The notes: generated from the sequence alone by a model not told the origin. A stretch of 64,000 bases of DNA from Roseomonas gilardii (GCF_001941945.1 NZ_CP015583.1:3676001-3740000); one strand, 5' to 3'; positions 42,385-51,281 are shown, counted from the stretch's first letter. Program-made: numbers and translations.

Positions 42385-43278
42385 CTATCCTTCCAGGCTG
42401 CCCGTCACATCGTCGAACAGCTCGTCCATCGAGAGCTTCCGCGGGATGATCTTCTGCTCATGGGCCCAGTCGATGGCGAGCTGGATGCCCTTGCGGTTGG
42501 CCTCGAAGCCCATGGGCGGAAAGGGGTCCGGCAGGCCGCCCTCGGTCAGCCGCCGGCTCTCGCCGATCATGCGGTAGATCTCGCGGACAATGTCCGGCCG
42601 CTTCTTCACGAGATCCTCGTGCACGACGAACAGGTGGTTGATCGGCACCACGCCCTCGCGTGCGTACCAGTCCCGCGCGGCGGCCTGCGCGTTGGGGATC
42701 AGCCGTTCGACACGCGGGTCCTTGGGAAGGTCCACGCCCTGGAGCGTCGCCGCGAGTTCGCCATCGAGCATCATCTGGCCGATGTCGGACCCCTTGGGCA
42801 GGCGCTCGCAGTTCGGCGGGTCGGAATACTCGGCGAGATGCCCCTCGCCGACCGTGCACCAGGTCACCTTGTCGAGATCGACGCCGTACTCGTGCTGGAG
42901 GACGCCGCGGACCCACAGACCGGTCGTCTGCGCATAGGTGCGCACGCCGACGCGCCTGCCTTCGATATCCTTTGGGTTCAGGTGGCCGAGCTCGCGGTTG
43001 AAGCCGGCGCAATGGTGCTGGAAGCGCCCCGAGATAGGCGCCGGCAAGGCGAGGAAGGGCTTCCCGTAGACCTTGGCCTGCAGGTAGGTGACGATCGCCA
43101 GCTCGCCCGCGTCGAACCTGTTCTCGCGCAGCATCGGCTTAAAGCCGTCATGGGCCTGCACCGGGCCGCAATACTCCAGATCCACGATATCGGACGTCAC
43201 GCGCCCGTCCTTCATCGCCCTGGTCTGCGGGTAGTCGGCCAGGTTGGTCTTCAGCGTCATCACCGCCGTGGTCACCAT
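42385..43278 (-). CDS. Second 4,5-dihydroxyphthalate decarboxylase-like protein
   Basis: A 297-residue protein of the same PBP2-fold family as the gene at 35055, but clearly diverged and about 30 residues shorter. Shared stretches are RFDAGELAIVTYLQAKVYGKP near 55, IEGRRVGVRTYAQTTGLWVRG near 105 and REGVVPINHLFVVHEDLV near 210. No signal peptide is seen. AGGAGAGGGACGC precedes the ATG. It follows the HpcH/HpaI aldolase gene on the same strand after 146 bp, so both probably serve one pathway. Confidence 0.77.
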   Translation of the reverse strand: MVTTAVMTLKTNLADYPQTRAMKDGRVTSDIVDLEYCGPVQAHDGFKPMLRENRFDAGELAIVTYLQAKVYGKPFLALPAPISGRFQHHCAGFNRELGHLNPKDIEGRRVGVRTYAQTTGLWVRGVLQHEYGVDLDKVTWCTVGEGHLAEYSDPPNCERLPKGSDIGQMMLDGELAATLQGVDLPKDPRVERLIPNAQAAARDWYAREGVVPINHLFVVHEDLVKKRPDIVREIYRMIGESRRLTEGGLPDPFPPMGFEANRKGIQLAIDWAHEQKIIPRKLSMDELFDDVTGSLEG

Positions 43279-43424
43279 GCGTCCCTCTCCTTGCCTCGGT
43301 TAGAGCTTGACTTCGATCGGCACCGGGCCCTCCGCCGCGACGGAGGGCACGCTCTCCGGGCGGATATCGCCGGCAGGCGGAAGCCGGCCGCCGCACAAGG
43401 CGGCGGGGCTCCCGGCGCCGTTCG

Positions 43425-44285
43425 TCAGTAGCCCGCCAGTTCCCGGCCCTGTCCGACCACGCCGTAGCTGCGGCTGGGCGCCGACATCAGGAACCGGTAG
43501 CCTTCCTGGAGCAGCCGCTCGACATTCTTCGCGGTCACATGCGGGTTGCCGACCACCACCTTGTGCCTGTGGCAGGTCTCCGCGATCCTGCGCATCGCAT
43601 CGACGACCACCGGATGCTCGTACTGGCGCGGATAGCCCAGCTCCTGGCTCAGATCGCCCTCGCCGATCAGGCAGAAGCCGATGCCGGGCACGTTCGCCAG
43701 CATGTCGTCCAGATTCTCGATCGCCGTCGTGCTCTCGATCATCAGCCCGACCAGCAGCTCGCCCTGCGGCGCCAGCGGCCAGACATCCGCCTTCGCGTAG
43801 TACTCCGTCTGGGTCAGCCCCCAGTAGCGCGCCGCCGCCGCCGGGCCGTCGCCGCGCACGCCCTTGGGCTCGTACAGCGGCGCATCCTTCGGGCGGGCAT
43901 AGCGGCAGGAGGCGACGGCGTTGTAGGCCTGTTCGACGGTATGGACATGCGGCCAGACCACGCCATAGACGCCGCGGTCGAGCACCTGCTTGGCGAAGGC
44001 CTGGTTCATCTCGATGCCGTTGGCGGGGATGCGCGCGAGTGGCGTCACCGACGGCGCGACCGAGCCGGAAGCGGCGATCTGCTTGCGGTTGAGCATGTAC
44101 TGGAGCGCATCGCCCAGCCCGGCGACGTCGTAGGGATTGTGCTCCATCTCATAGACGATGCCGTCATAGGGCGCGTCGGTCATCTCGGTCGCGGTCTGCC
44201 TGTCCACCTTGGCGAAGGCGGTGAAGGCGGGCTTGCCCTGTTCCCATGCCCGGATGACGCCATTGAGACGTTGGCTGTCGGTCAT
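43425..44285 (-). CDS. HpcH/HpaI-family class II aldolase
   Basis: A 286-residue TIM-barrel protein. Metal ligands Glu and Asp are seen in LMIESTTAIENLDDML and LIGEGDLSQELG (about residues 175-215), and the phosphate/carboxylate-binding arginine in LARIPANG near 85. Family members split 4-hydroxy-2-oxo acids to pyruvate and an aldehyde or keto acid. In this context the natural substrate would be the product of LigJ (4-carboxy-4-hydroxy-2-oxoadipate), replacing the unrelated LigK; that is inference. Confidence 0.84.
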   Translation of the reverse strand: MTDSQRLNGVIRAWEQGKPAFTAFAKVDRQTATEMTDAPYDGIVYEMEHNPYDVAGLGDALQYMLNRKQIAASGSVAPSVTPLARIPANGIEMNQAFAKQVLDRGVYGVVWPHVHTVEQAYNAVASCRYARPKDAPLYEPKGVRGDGPAAAARYWGLTQTEYYAKADVWPLAPQGELLVGLMIESTTAIENLDDMLANVPGIGFCLIGEGDLSQELGYPRQYEHPVVVDAMRRIAETCHRHKVVVGNPHVTAKNVERLLQEGYRFLMSAPSRSYGVVGQGRELAGY

Positions 44286-44623
44286 CGCTGTATCCCCGTG
44301 AGCTGGTTGCGGAGCCTAGAGCATCGCCCGGCGGCGCGCCGATTGGTATGGCCGGGCATGCGATTGAATCTGCGTCCGCTCGCCCGAAGGGCGCGAGGCC
44401 CATGGAGGCCGTTGCATCCTGCGGCGCGGCGGGCCTCGTGCGGATGCGACGCCCGGCCCAGGGCTTCGCCGGAGGCCCGCGCGACGGCCATCATTTCTGC
44501 CCCGGGCGCGATTGATTCCCCGGCCGCTCCCGGCGACTGCCGGACCCCGTCTGCTATGCAGGCACCTTCCGGGGCAGAGACCGACACGGCGCACCGCCCC
44601 GCAGGACCCGCGGAGGAACGGCC
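44286..44623. other. Divergent gap before the Bug-family gene, no gene
   Basis: The 338-bp gap between the aldolase gene and the Bug binding-protein gene has no credible frame. It holds the second copy of the CGATTGATTCCC 12-mer (44509-44520) and should contain promoters for both directions. Confidence 0.45.
44509..44526 (+). promoter_or_regulatory. Shared intergenic 12-mer (copy 2)
   Basis: CGATTGATTCCC followed by CGGCCG matches the site at 33277, same orientation. It is 224 bp upstream of the aldolase start and 98 bp upstream of the Bug gene. Confidence 0.3.
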
Positions 44624-45661
44624 ATGAAGATCCAGAACGATCCGCCAGGTTGGAACACGCCCGTCGCCCGGCGCATGGCATCGAGGCGATCGCTCCTCGC
44701 TGCTTCCCTGGGTGCATCGGCCCTTGGTGCCTTCGGCCTGCGCGACGCCGCGCATGCGCAGCCCGGCTTCCCGAACAAGCCGATCCGCATCATCGTGAAC
44801 AACGCGCCCGGCGGCGTGGGCGACCTGGTGGTGCGGCTGACGGCGCAGAAGCTGTCCAAGGCCGTCGGCCAGCCGGTGGTGGTGGACAACCGCGCGGGCG
44901 CGGGCGGCATCCTCGCGGGGAACCAGCTGATGGCCTCGGCACCCGACGGTTACACGCTGATGACCTCCGGCAACGCCACGGCGATCCGGCCTTCCCTGTT
45001 CAAGTCCTATCCCTTCGACATCCAGAAGGATTTCGCCAGCGTCACCACCCTGGCCTTCTTCCCGATCGCCATCGTGGTGGCATCCAGCTCGCCTCTCCGC
45101 ACCGCGGCGGATTTCCTGCGGCAGGCGCGGCAGGACGGCGGCAACATGAACATCGGGACCATCGCCGTCGGCAGCACGCAGTTCCTGGCGGCGGAGATGT
45201 TCAAGTCCCTCGCCGGCTCGCCCGCCACCACCGTGCCGTTCAACTCGACGCCCCAGCTGATCAACGCGCTGCTGCGCGGCGACGTGCAGGTGGGTTTCGA
45301 AACGCTGGGGCCGCTCTGGTCGCAGATGCAGGGCGGGGAGCTGCGCGTGCTGGCGGTGACGCAGGCGAAGCGGGTGGTCAACCTGCCGGACGTGCCGACG
45401 CTCATCGAGACCGGCCTGCCGGACTTCGACGTCGCATCCTGGAACTCCCTCGTCGCGCCGGCCGGCACGCCGATCGAGATCCGGCAGAGGCTGAGCAGGG
45501 AGGTCAACGCCATCCTCCGCATGCCCGATGTGGAGAAGATCCTGCTGGAGGCCGGGGTGGAGCCGCGCGGCTCCACCCCGGAAGATCTGGATGCGCTGAC
45601 CGCGAAGGAGATGGAGCGCTGGCGCGTCGTGATCGAGAAGGCGGGCATCGAGAAGCAATAG
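44624..45661 (+). CDS. Bug-family (TctC-type) substrate-binding protein, orphan
   Basis: A 345-residue periplasmic binding protein. The N-terminus carries a twin-arginine-like RRSLLAASLGASALGAF signal ending ...AAHAQ. Bug-family marks are FPNKPIRIIVNNAPGGVGDLVVR near 50, VVVDNRAGAGGILAGNQLMA near 85 and LPDVPTLIETGLPDFDVASW near 260. No TctA/TctB genes lie beside it; it may feed the tctBA permease at 20.7 kb or another one. Position next to the aldolase operon hints at an aromatic acid or its breakdown product. GGAGGAACGGCC precedes the ATG. Confidence 0.92.
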   Translation: MKIQNDPPGWNTPVARRMASRRSLLAASLGASALGAFGLRDAAHAQPGFPNKPIRIIVNNAPGGVGDLVVRLTAQKLSKAVGQPVVVDNRAGAGGILAGNQLMASAPDGYTLMTSGNATAIRPSLFKSYPFDIQKDFASVTTLAFFPIAIVVASSSPLRTAADFLRQARQDGGNMNIGTIAVGSTQFLAAEMFKSLAGSPATTVPFNSTPQLINALLRGDVQVGFETLGPLWSQMQGGELRVLAVTQAKRVVNLPDVPTLIETGLPDFDVASWNSLVAPAGTPIEIRQRLSREVNAILRMPDVEKILLEAGVEPRGSTPEDLDALTAKEMERWRVVIEKAGIEKQ

Positions 45662-45779
45662 GCCGCCGGATCACAACCTCTGCGGCCACGGCTAGGCAGC
45701 CGGGGGATGCGGGACCAGATCCCGGGCGTGAAGGCAGGGGGGACCGCCCCGGCCAGGAGCGCCAAGGAGGGTTCGGGGC

Positions 45780-46322
45780 ATGGACAGTCCCGCGGGCTAC
45801 GGCATCGTCAGCCGCACGCTGCACTGGCTGATGGCCGCCTGCTTCGCCTGGCACTTCGCCGGCGCCCTGCTCTATGTCACCGTGCCCGAAGCCGGGGTGA
45901 CGAAACTCGTCGGCAGCACGCATTTCACCATGGGCTTCACGCTGCTCGTGCTCGTGCTGCTGCGCGGCGCCTGGGGGTTGCTGAACATTCGGCGCCGCCC
46001 GCCGCATCCGGGCCGGCTGGGGCACCTCGCGACCATGGGGCACCTGGTGCTCTACGCGCTGATGATCCTCATCCCCAGTTTGGCGCTGTTGCGGCAATAC
46101 GGGTCGGGAGAGCCCTTCACGCCCTATGGCATTCCGGTGATGCGCGGCTTCGAGGGCAAGATCGCCTGGATGATGGCGCCGGGCGACCTGCTGCACAGCT
46201 TCCTGGGTTGGGTGCTGCTGGCGCTCATTCTGGGCCATGTCGCGATGGCCCTGGTGCACCGCTACCTCTGGCACGACGACGTGCTGGGCCTGATGACACG
46301 CGGCCGCCGTCGGCGCGTCTGA
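45780..46322 (+). CDS. Cytochrome b561-family membrane protein
   Basis: A 180-residue protein with four membrane helices and histidines placed for two b-type haems: LHWLMAACFAWHF (helix 1), GSTHFTMGF (helix 2), LGHLATMGHLVLYALMI (helix 3) and LLHSFLGWVLLALILGHVAMALVH (helix 4). Bacterial members move electrons from ubiquinol, some acting as superoxide:ubiquinone reductases. GGAGGG precedes the ATG. It stands alone between the Bug gene and the convergent dicarboxylate symporter, so its partner is unknown. Confidence 0.9.
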   Translation: MDSPAGYGIVSRTLHWLMAACFAWHFAGALLYVTVPEAGVTKLVGSTHFTMGFTLLVLVLLRGAWGLLNIRRRPPHPGRLGHLATMGHLVLYALMILIPSLALLRQYGSGEPFTPYGIPVMRGFEGKIAWMMAPGDLLHSFLGWVLLALILGHVAMALVHRYLWHDDVLGLMTRGRRRRV

Positions 46323-46366
46323 AGCGCGCCCTCCGACGCCCCCCCCGCCGGAGAGGGCGGCTTCTG

Positions 46367-47677
46367 TCAGGCCACCGGGGCGGTGGCGGCCTCCCGCGTT
46401 TCGGCCTCGTCGAAGGTGCCGGGCAGCGGTTCCGGCTGCGGTGCCGAGCCGGGTTCCGGCGTCCGGTCGCCCTCCCACTTGCCGACCACGGCCGCCGCCA
46501 GGGAATTGCCGATGACGTTGGTGGCGGACCGGCCCATGTCCAGGAACTGGTCGATGCCGATGATCAGCAGCAGCCCGGCCTCGGGGATGTTGAAGGTGGA
46601 GAGCGTGGCCGCGATCACCACCAGCGAGGCGCGCGGCACGCCGGCCATGCCCTTGCTGGTCAGCATGAGCACCAGCAGCATGACCGCCTGCTGCCCCCAG
46701 GTGAGGTCGATATTGTAGGCCTGGGCGATGAAGACGACGGCGAAGGTGCAGTACATCATCGAGCCGTCGAGGTTGAAGGAATAGCCCAGCGGCAGCACGA
46801 AGCTGATCACCTTCGGGCTCACGCCGAATCGCGCGAGCTGCTCCATCAGGCGCGGATAGGCGGCCTCGCTGCTGGCGGTGCTGAAGGCCAGCAGGAAGGG
46901 CTGCCGCACCAGCGAGACCAGCTCGATCACCCGCCGCCCGAAGAACAGGAAGCCCACCGCCGTCAGCAGGCACCAGAGGATCGCCAGGCCGAGATAGAAT
47001 TCCGCCACGAACTTGCCGTAGGTGACGAGGATGCCCAGCCCCTGCGTGGTCACGATCGCCGCCATGGAGGCGAAGACCGCCAGCGGCGCCATCAGCATGA
47101 CATAGCCGGTGACGCGCAGGATGATGTGCGAGAGCGCCTCGATCCATACCACCACGGGGCGCGCCTTCTCCCCCAGCGCGGCGGCGGCCACGCCGAAGAG
47201 CAGCGAGAAGACGACGATCTGCAGGATCTCGTTGCGCGCCATGGCGTCGAAGATCGAGACGGGCACGAGATGCGCCACGAAGTCCCGCAGCGTGAGCGAG
47301 GAGGCCTGGACGCTGCTCGTCGCCCCGGCCGCGGGCAGCGGCAGGTCCAGGCTGGCCCCCGGCTGCAGGAGGTTGACGAGGAGTAGTCCCAGCAGTAGCG
47401 AGACCAGCGATGCGGTGACGAACCACAGCATCGCCTTGCCCCCGATCCGCCCCACCGCCCCGACATCGCCCATATGCGCGACGCCCACGACCAGGGTGGA
47501 GAAGACCAGCGGTGCGATGATCATCTTGATCAGGCGCAGGAAGATGTCGCTGATCAGCGAGATGTAGCCGGCGATGGCGCGGGAGGTGTTCGGATCGGGC
47601 CAGACCTCGTGACAGGCATAGCCGACGCCGATGCCGAGCAGCATGGCGACGAGGATGTAGGTGGTCAGTCTCTGCAT
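46367..47677 (-). CDS. Dicarboxylate/amino acid:cation symporter (DctA/GltP type)
   Basis: A 436-residue transporter of the DAACS family with eight helices and two re-entrant loops. Family marks: IKMIIAPLVFSTLVVGVAHMGD near 55, the serine-rich hairpin AFSTASSEAAYPRLMEQL near 270, PLGYSFNLDGSMMY near 300 and GIDQFLDMGRSATNVIGNSLA near 380. It imports C4-dicarboxylates or glutamate/aspartate. The start MQRLTTYIL (47677) is the natural first residue; the open frame extends about 70 codons upstream without support. The long Pro/Glu-rich tail (about 25 residues) is unusual. Confidence 0.93.
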   Translation of the reverse strand: MQRLTTYILVAMLLGIGVGYACHEVWPDPNTSRAIAGYISLISDIFLRLIKMIIAPLVFSTLVVGVAHMGDVGAVGRIGGKAMLWFVTASLVSLLLGLLLVNLLQPGASLDLPLPAAGATSSVQASSLTLRDFVAHLVPVSIFDAMARNEILQIVVFSLLFGVAAAALGEKARPVVVWIEALSHIILRVTGYVMLMAPLAVFASMAAIVTTQGLGILVTYGKFVAEFYLGLAILWCLLTAVGFLFFGRRVIELVSLVRQPFLLAFSTASSEAAYPRLMEQLARFGVSPKVISFVLPLGYSFNLDGSMMYCTFAVVFIAQAYNIDLTWGQQAVMLLVLMLTSKGMAGVPRASLVVIAATLSTFNIPEAGLLLIIGIDQFLDMGRSATNVIGNSLAAAVVGKWEGDRTPEPGSAPQPEPLPGTFDEAETREAATAPVA

Positions 47678-48074
47678 GGTGTGGTCTTCATTCTTCGTTC
47701 GGCAGGCTGGAATGGCATGGAGCCCGGAGCGGGCCCTGTTAGGGATCACTTCCCTGCGATGCCAGGGTGATTGGCTGAATTTCCTTCCCTCTCCCGGCCG
47801 GCGACCGGATCGCCGCCGGCGCCTGGCAGGCGACCCTTGACAGCTTCCGAGAGCCAGGAGGATCGTCCTGGAAACCGAATCCGGCCCCGGCACTCCAGTG
47901 CATGGTTACAGAACAGAACCGAAACGGTTCGCCCGAGGAAAACGCCGTGTCTCCGCCCTTGCCGCCTTTCTCCTGAGCCGCTCCCCATCGACGGGGGGCT
48001 CCGGGCGGCGCCTGTAGCCCTGCCTGCTCAGGCGCTGGAAGCGGAGCGCCAGAACAATCCGAACGGAGCAACGC
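47678..48074. promoter_or_regulatory. Divergent control region with a GAACCG-AAA-CGGTTC dyad
   Basis: The 397-bp gap between the symporter and the alcohol dehydrogenase operon has no credible gene. A perfect 6+6 dyad lies at 47916-47930 in an AT-richer stretch (TGGTTACAGAACAGAACCGA), 145 bp upstream of the operon. Its regulator is not evident. Confidence 0.45.
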
Positions 48075-49244
48075 ATGTCCACCGGTCCTCTGCCCACCTT
48101 CGAGTTTCGCACGGTCCCCTCGGTCCAGGTCGAATGGGGTGGGGCGAAACGCCTGGGCGAGATGCTGGCCGCCCGCTACGGCGGGCGCCGCGTCCTGGTG
48201 GTGACGGATGCGGGGCTGGTGAAGGCAGGGTTGCTCGCTCCCGTCCTGGCCGGGCTGGAGGCGCAGGGTTTCCATGCCGCCGTCTTCGACGCGGTGGTGG
48301 CGGACCCGCCGGAATCCGTGCTGCTCGACTGCGTGCGGCAGGGGCGCGAGGCCGGGGCTGAGATCGTGCTCGGCCTGGGCGGCGGCTCCTCGCTCGATGT
48401 CGCCAAGCTGGCCGCGGTGCTGCTGGTCGCGGAGCAGGAGTTGTCGCAGATCTACGGCATCGGCAAGGTGACGGGCTCCCGCCTGCCGCTGGTGCTGGTG
48501 CCCACCACCGCCGGCACGGGGTCAGAGGTCACCAACATCTCCATCCTCACCACCGGCGAGACCACCAAGATGGGCGTGGTGGCGCCGCAGCTCTATGCGG
48601 ATGCGGTGCTGCTGGACGCGGAGCTGACGCTGGGCCTGCCGGCGCTGCACACCGCCGCCACCGGCATCGACGCCATGGTCCATGCGATCGAGGCCTATAC
48701 CAGCCGGCACAAGAAGAACCCGCTCTCCGACGCCCTGGCGCGGGAGGCGCTGCGCCTGCTCGGCGGCAACCTCCTCGCCGCCTGCCGGGACGGGCGGGAC
48801 CGCGCGGCACGCGAGGCCATGCTGCTCGGTGCCATGCTGGCGGGCCAGGCCTTCGCCAACGCGCCGGTCGCGGCGGTGCATGCGCTGGCCTATCCGCTGG
48901 GCGGGCACTACCACGTGCCGCACGGCCTCTCCAACGCGCTGATGCTGGGGCCGGTGCTGCGCTTCAACGCCCGTGCCGCCGCGCCCCTCTATGCCGAACT
49001 CGACACCGTGCTGAACGGTCCCGGCGCGGGCGGGTCCGAGGAACGCGCCCTGCATTTCGTGGACAGCATGCAGCGGCTGATGGATGGCAGCGGCGCACCG
49101 CGGCGCCTGCGCGATGTGGGCGTCACCGACAACAGCCTCGCCATGCTCGCCGCCGATGCGATGAAGCAGACGCGGCTGCTGGTGAACAACCCGGTGGAGG
49201 TGACGGAGGCCGACGCCCTCGCCCTCTACCGCGAAGCCTTCTGA
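48075..49244 (+). CDS. Iron-containing alcohol dehydrogenase (first of two)
   Basis: A 389-residue group III alcohol dehydrogenase. NAD-binding GLGGGSSLDVAKLAAVL lies near 97 and VPTTAGTGSEVTNISIL near 140. Iron ligands follow the family pattern: Asp and His in TGIDAMVHAIEAYTSR, His in AAVHALAYPLGG and His in VPHGLSNAL. Together with the AttM-like lactonase next door, it resembles 4-hydroxybutyrate dehydrogenase (BlcB/AttL) of gamma-butyrolactone breakdown. The paralogue at 50071 has the same motifs. Confidence 0.9.
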   Translation: MSTGPLPTFEFRTVPSVQVEWGGAKRLGEMLAARYGGRRVLVVTDAGLVKAGLLAPVLAGLEAQGFHAAVFDAVVADPPESVLLDCVRQGREAGAEIVLGLGGGSSLDVAKLAAVLLVAEQELSQIYGIGKVTGSRLPLVLVPTTAGTGSEVTNISILTTGETTKMGVVAPQLYADAVLLDAELTLGLPALHTAATGIDAMVHAIEAYTSRHKKNPLSDALAREALRLLGGNLLAACRDGRDRAAREAMLLGAMLAGQAFANAPVAAVHALAYPLGGHYHVPHGLSNALMLGPVLRFNARAAAPLYAELDTVLNGPGAGGSEERALHFVDSMQRLMDGSGAPRRLRDVGVTDNSLAMLAADAMKQTRLLVNNPVEVTEADALALYREAF

Positions 49245-49279
49245 GGCGACGGAACAACGATCAGCGACAGGGAAACGCC

Positions 49280-50071
49280 ATGAGCGATATCCGGCTCTAT
49301 ATGCTCCAGTCGGGCACGCTGAAGTGCAAGGTCCACAACATCAAGATGAACCAGGGCGACGGCGCGCCCTACGAGATCCCCGTGCCCTTCTTCCTGATCA
49401 CCCATCCGCAGGGCCACACCATCATCGATGGCGGCAATGCGGTGGAGGTCGCCACCGACGCGCGGGGCCACTGGGGCGGCATCTGCGACGTGTACTGGCC
49501 GGAGATGAAGCCCGAGGAAGGCTGCGTCGCGCAACTGGAACGCCTCGGCATCCGGCCGCAGGACGTGCGCTTCGTGCTGCAATCCCACCTGCATCTCGAC
49601 CATACCGGCGCGATCGGCCGCTTCCCCAACGCCACGCATGTGGTGCAGCGGGCGGAATACGAATACGCCTTCACCCCGGACTGGTTCGCCGCCGGCGGCT
49701 ATATCCGCAAGGATTTCGACCGCCCCGGCCTGCGCTGGGAGTTCCTGAACGGCACGGCCGACGACCATTTCGACCTCTATGGCGACGGCACGCTCACCAC
49801 GGTCTTCACCCCGGGCCATGCGCCGGGGCACCAGAGCTTCCTGGTCCGCCTGCCGAAGTCCGGGCCGATGCTGCTGACCGTGGATGCCGCCTATACCACC
49901 GACCACTGGGAGGAGAAGGCGCTGCCCGGCTTCCTCGCCTCCACGGTGGACACGGTGCGCTCCGTGCAGAAGCTGCGCCACCTGGCGGAGCGCACGAAGG
50001 CCCAGGTGGTGACCGGCCATGACCCGGATGCCTGGCCCGGCTTCCGCAAGGCCCCGGAATACTACGACTGA
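49280..50071 (+). CDS. Metallo-beta-lactamase-fold lactonase (AttM/BlcC-like)
   Basis: A 263-residue enzyme of the AHL-lactonase/gamma-lactonase group. The zinc motif is SHLHLDHTGAIG (HxHxDH, near 105), with further ligands in FTPGHAPGHQS (near 180), TVDAAYTTDHW and VTGHDPDAW. AttM of Agrobacterium hydrolyses gamma-butyrolactone and, as a side activity, acyl-homoserine lactones. It lies between two iron-type alcohol dehydrogenases, which favours a catabolic lactonase over quorum quenching. Its stop overlaps the next start (TGATG). Confidence 0.9.
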   Translation: MSDIRLYMLQSGTLKCKVHNIKMNQGDGAPYEIPVPFFLITHPQGHTIIDGGNAVEVATDARGHWGGICDVYWPEMKPEEGCVAQLERLGIRPQDVRFVLQSHLHLDHTGAIGRFPNATHVVQRAEYEYAFTPDWFAAGGYIRKDFDRPGLRWEFLNGTADDHFDLYGDGTLTTVFTPGHAPGHQSFLVRLPKSGPMLLTVDAAYTTDHWEEKALPGFLASTVDTVRSVQKLRHLAERTKAQVVTGHDPDAWPGFRKAPEYYD

Positions 50072-51228
50072 TGCCCGGCTTCACCTTCCTTTCCGTCCCC
50101 CGCATCGTCGCGGAGACGGGTGGCCTGGACCGGCTGGGCACGCTGATGGCCGGGTTGGGCGCGCGGCGTGTCGCCATCGTCTGCGACCGCGGCATCGTGG
50201 AGGGCGGGCTGGCGGCGCGCGCCCGTTCCGCCCTCACCGCCGCTGGCCTCACCGCGCGCGTGCTCGATGGCGTGCAGGCCGATCCGCCGGTGGCCGTGGT
50301 GCGCGCCACCCTGGCCGCCGCGCGGGACTTCGCGGCGGATGGCGTGGTCGGCCTCGGCGGCGGCAGCTCGCTCGACACGGCGAAGCTGGTGGCGCTGCTG
50401 CTGCGCTCCGACCAGGCGATCGAGGATCTCTACGGCCAGGACAAGGCGCGCGGGCAGCGCGTGCCGCTGATCCAGGTGCCGACCACCGCCGGGACCGGCT
50501 CCGAGGTCACCTGGGCCTCGGTCGTCACCAGCGAGCGCAACGAGAAGCAGGCGATCTACGCGCCGCAGCTCCTGCCCGACATCGCCCTGCTGGATGCGGG
50601 GCTGACGCTGGGCATGCCGCCGCGCGTCACCGCCGCGACCGGCCTGGATGCGATGGTCCATGCCATCGAGGCCTATACCAGCCGCACGCGCAAGAACCCG
50701 GTCTCCGACGCGCTGGCGGTGAAGGCGCTGGCGCTGCTCGGCGGCAACCTGCGCCGCGTGGTGGCGGATGGCACGGACCTCCAGGCACGTGAGGCGATGC
50801 TGGAAGGCGCGATGCTGGCCGGCATGGCCTTCGTCAACGCCTCCGTCGCGGCGGTGCATGCGTTGTCCTACCCGCTCGGGGCGCGCTTCCATGTGCCACA
50901 CGGGCACAGCAACGCGCTGGTGATGGGGCCGGTCTTCCGCTTCAATCTGCCCGCGGCGGCGCAAGCCTATGCCGAACTGGCCCCCTGCCTGCTGCCCGGC
51001 CGCCGCTTCGCCAGCGCGGGGGAGGCCGCCGAGGCCTTCGTCGCCACGCTGGAGGAACTCGTCGGCAGCGTCGGCCTCGAAACGCGGATGAGCCAACTTG
51101 GCGTCGCTGAGACGGACCTTCCCGGCATGGCGGAGGAGGTGGTCGGCGGGCTGCAACGCCTGCTCGCCAACAACCCGCGCGACATGGCACGCGAGGATGT
51201 CGTCGCGATGTACCGCGCGGTGCTGTAG
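50071..51228 (+). CDS. Iron-containing alcohol dehydrogenase (second of two)
   Basis: A 385-residue paralogue of the protein at 48075 with the same NAD-binding (GLGGGSSLDTAKLVALL), hinge (VPTTAGTGSEVTWASVV) and iron-binding elements (TGLDAMVHAIEAYTSR, AAVHALSYPLGA, VPHGHSNAL). The two copies are well diverged, so the duplication is not recent and they may act on different alcohols. It starts on the last base of the lactonase stop codon. The operon ends here before the convergent cyanase gene. Confidence 0.9.
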   Translation: MPGFTFLSVPRIVAETGGLDRLGTLMAGLGARRVAIVCDRGIVEGGLAARARSALTAAGLTARVLDGVQADPPVAVVRATLAAARDFAADGVVGLGGGSSLDTAKLVALLLRSDQAIEDLYGQDKARGQRVPLIQVPTTAGTGSEVTWASVVTSERNEKQAIYAPQLLPDIALLDAGLTLGMPPRVTAATGLDAMVHAIEAYTSRTRKNPVSDALAVKALALLGGNLRRVVADGTDLQAREAMLEGAMLAGMAFVNASVAAVHALSYPLGARFHVPHGHSNALVMGPVFRFNLPAAAQAYAELAPCLLPGRRFASAGEAAEAFVATLEELVGSVGLETRMSQLGVAETDLPGMAEEVVGGLQRLLANNPRDMAREDVVAMYRAVL

Positions 51229-51281
51229 CGGCGCGGCCGGCCGGCGCGTTTCCCCCGGGACATGGCAAGCGGGGCTGCGCC

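Noticed and set aside
49280-50071. Pure quorum-quenching role for the lactonase
   Set aside because: The flanking alcohol dehydrogenases in the same operon suit catabolism of a simple lactone better; quenching remains possible as a side activity.
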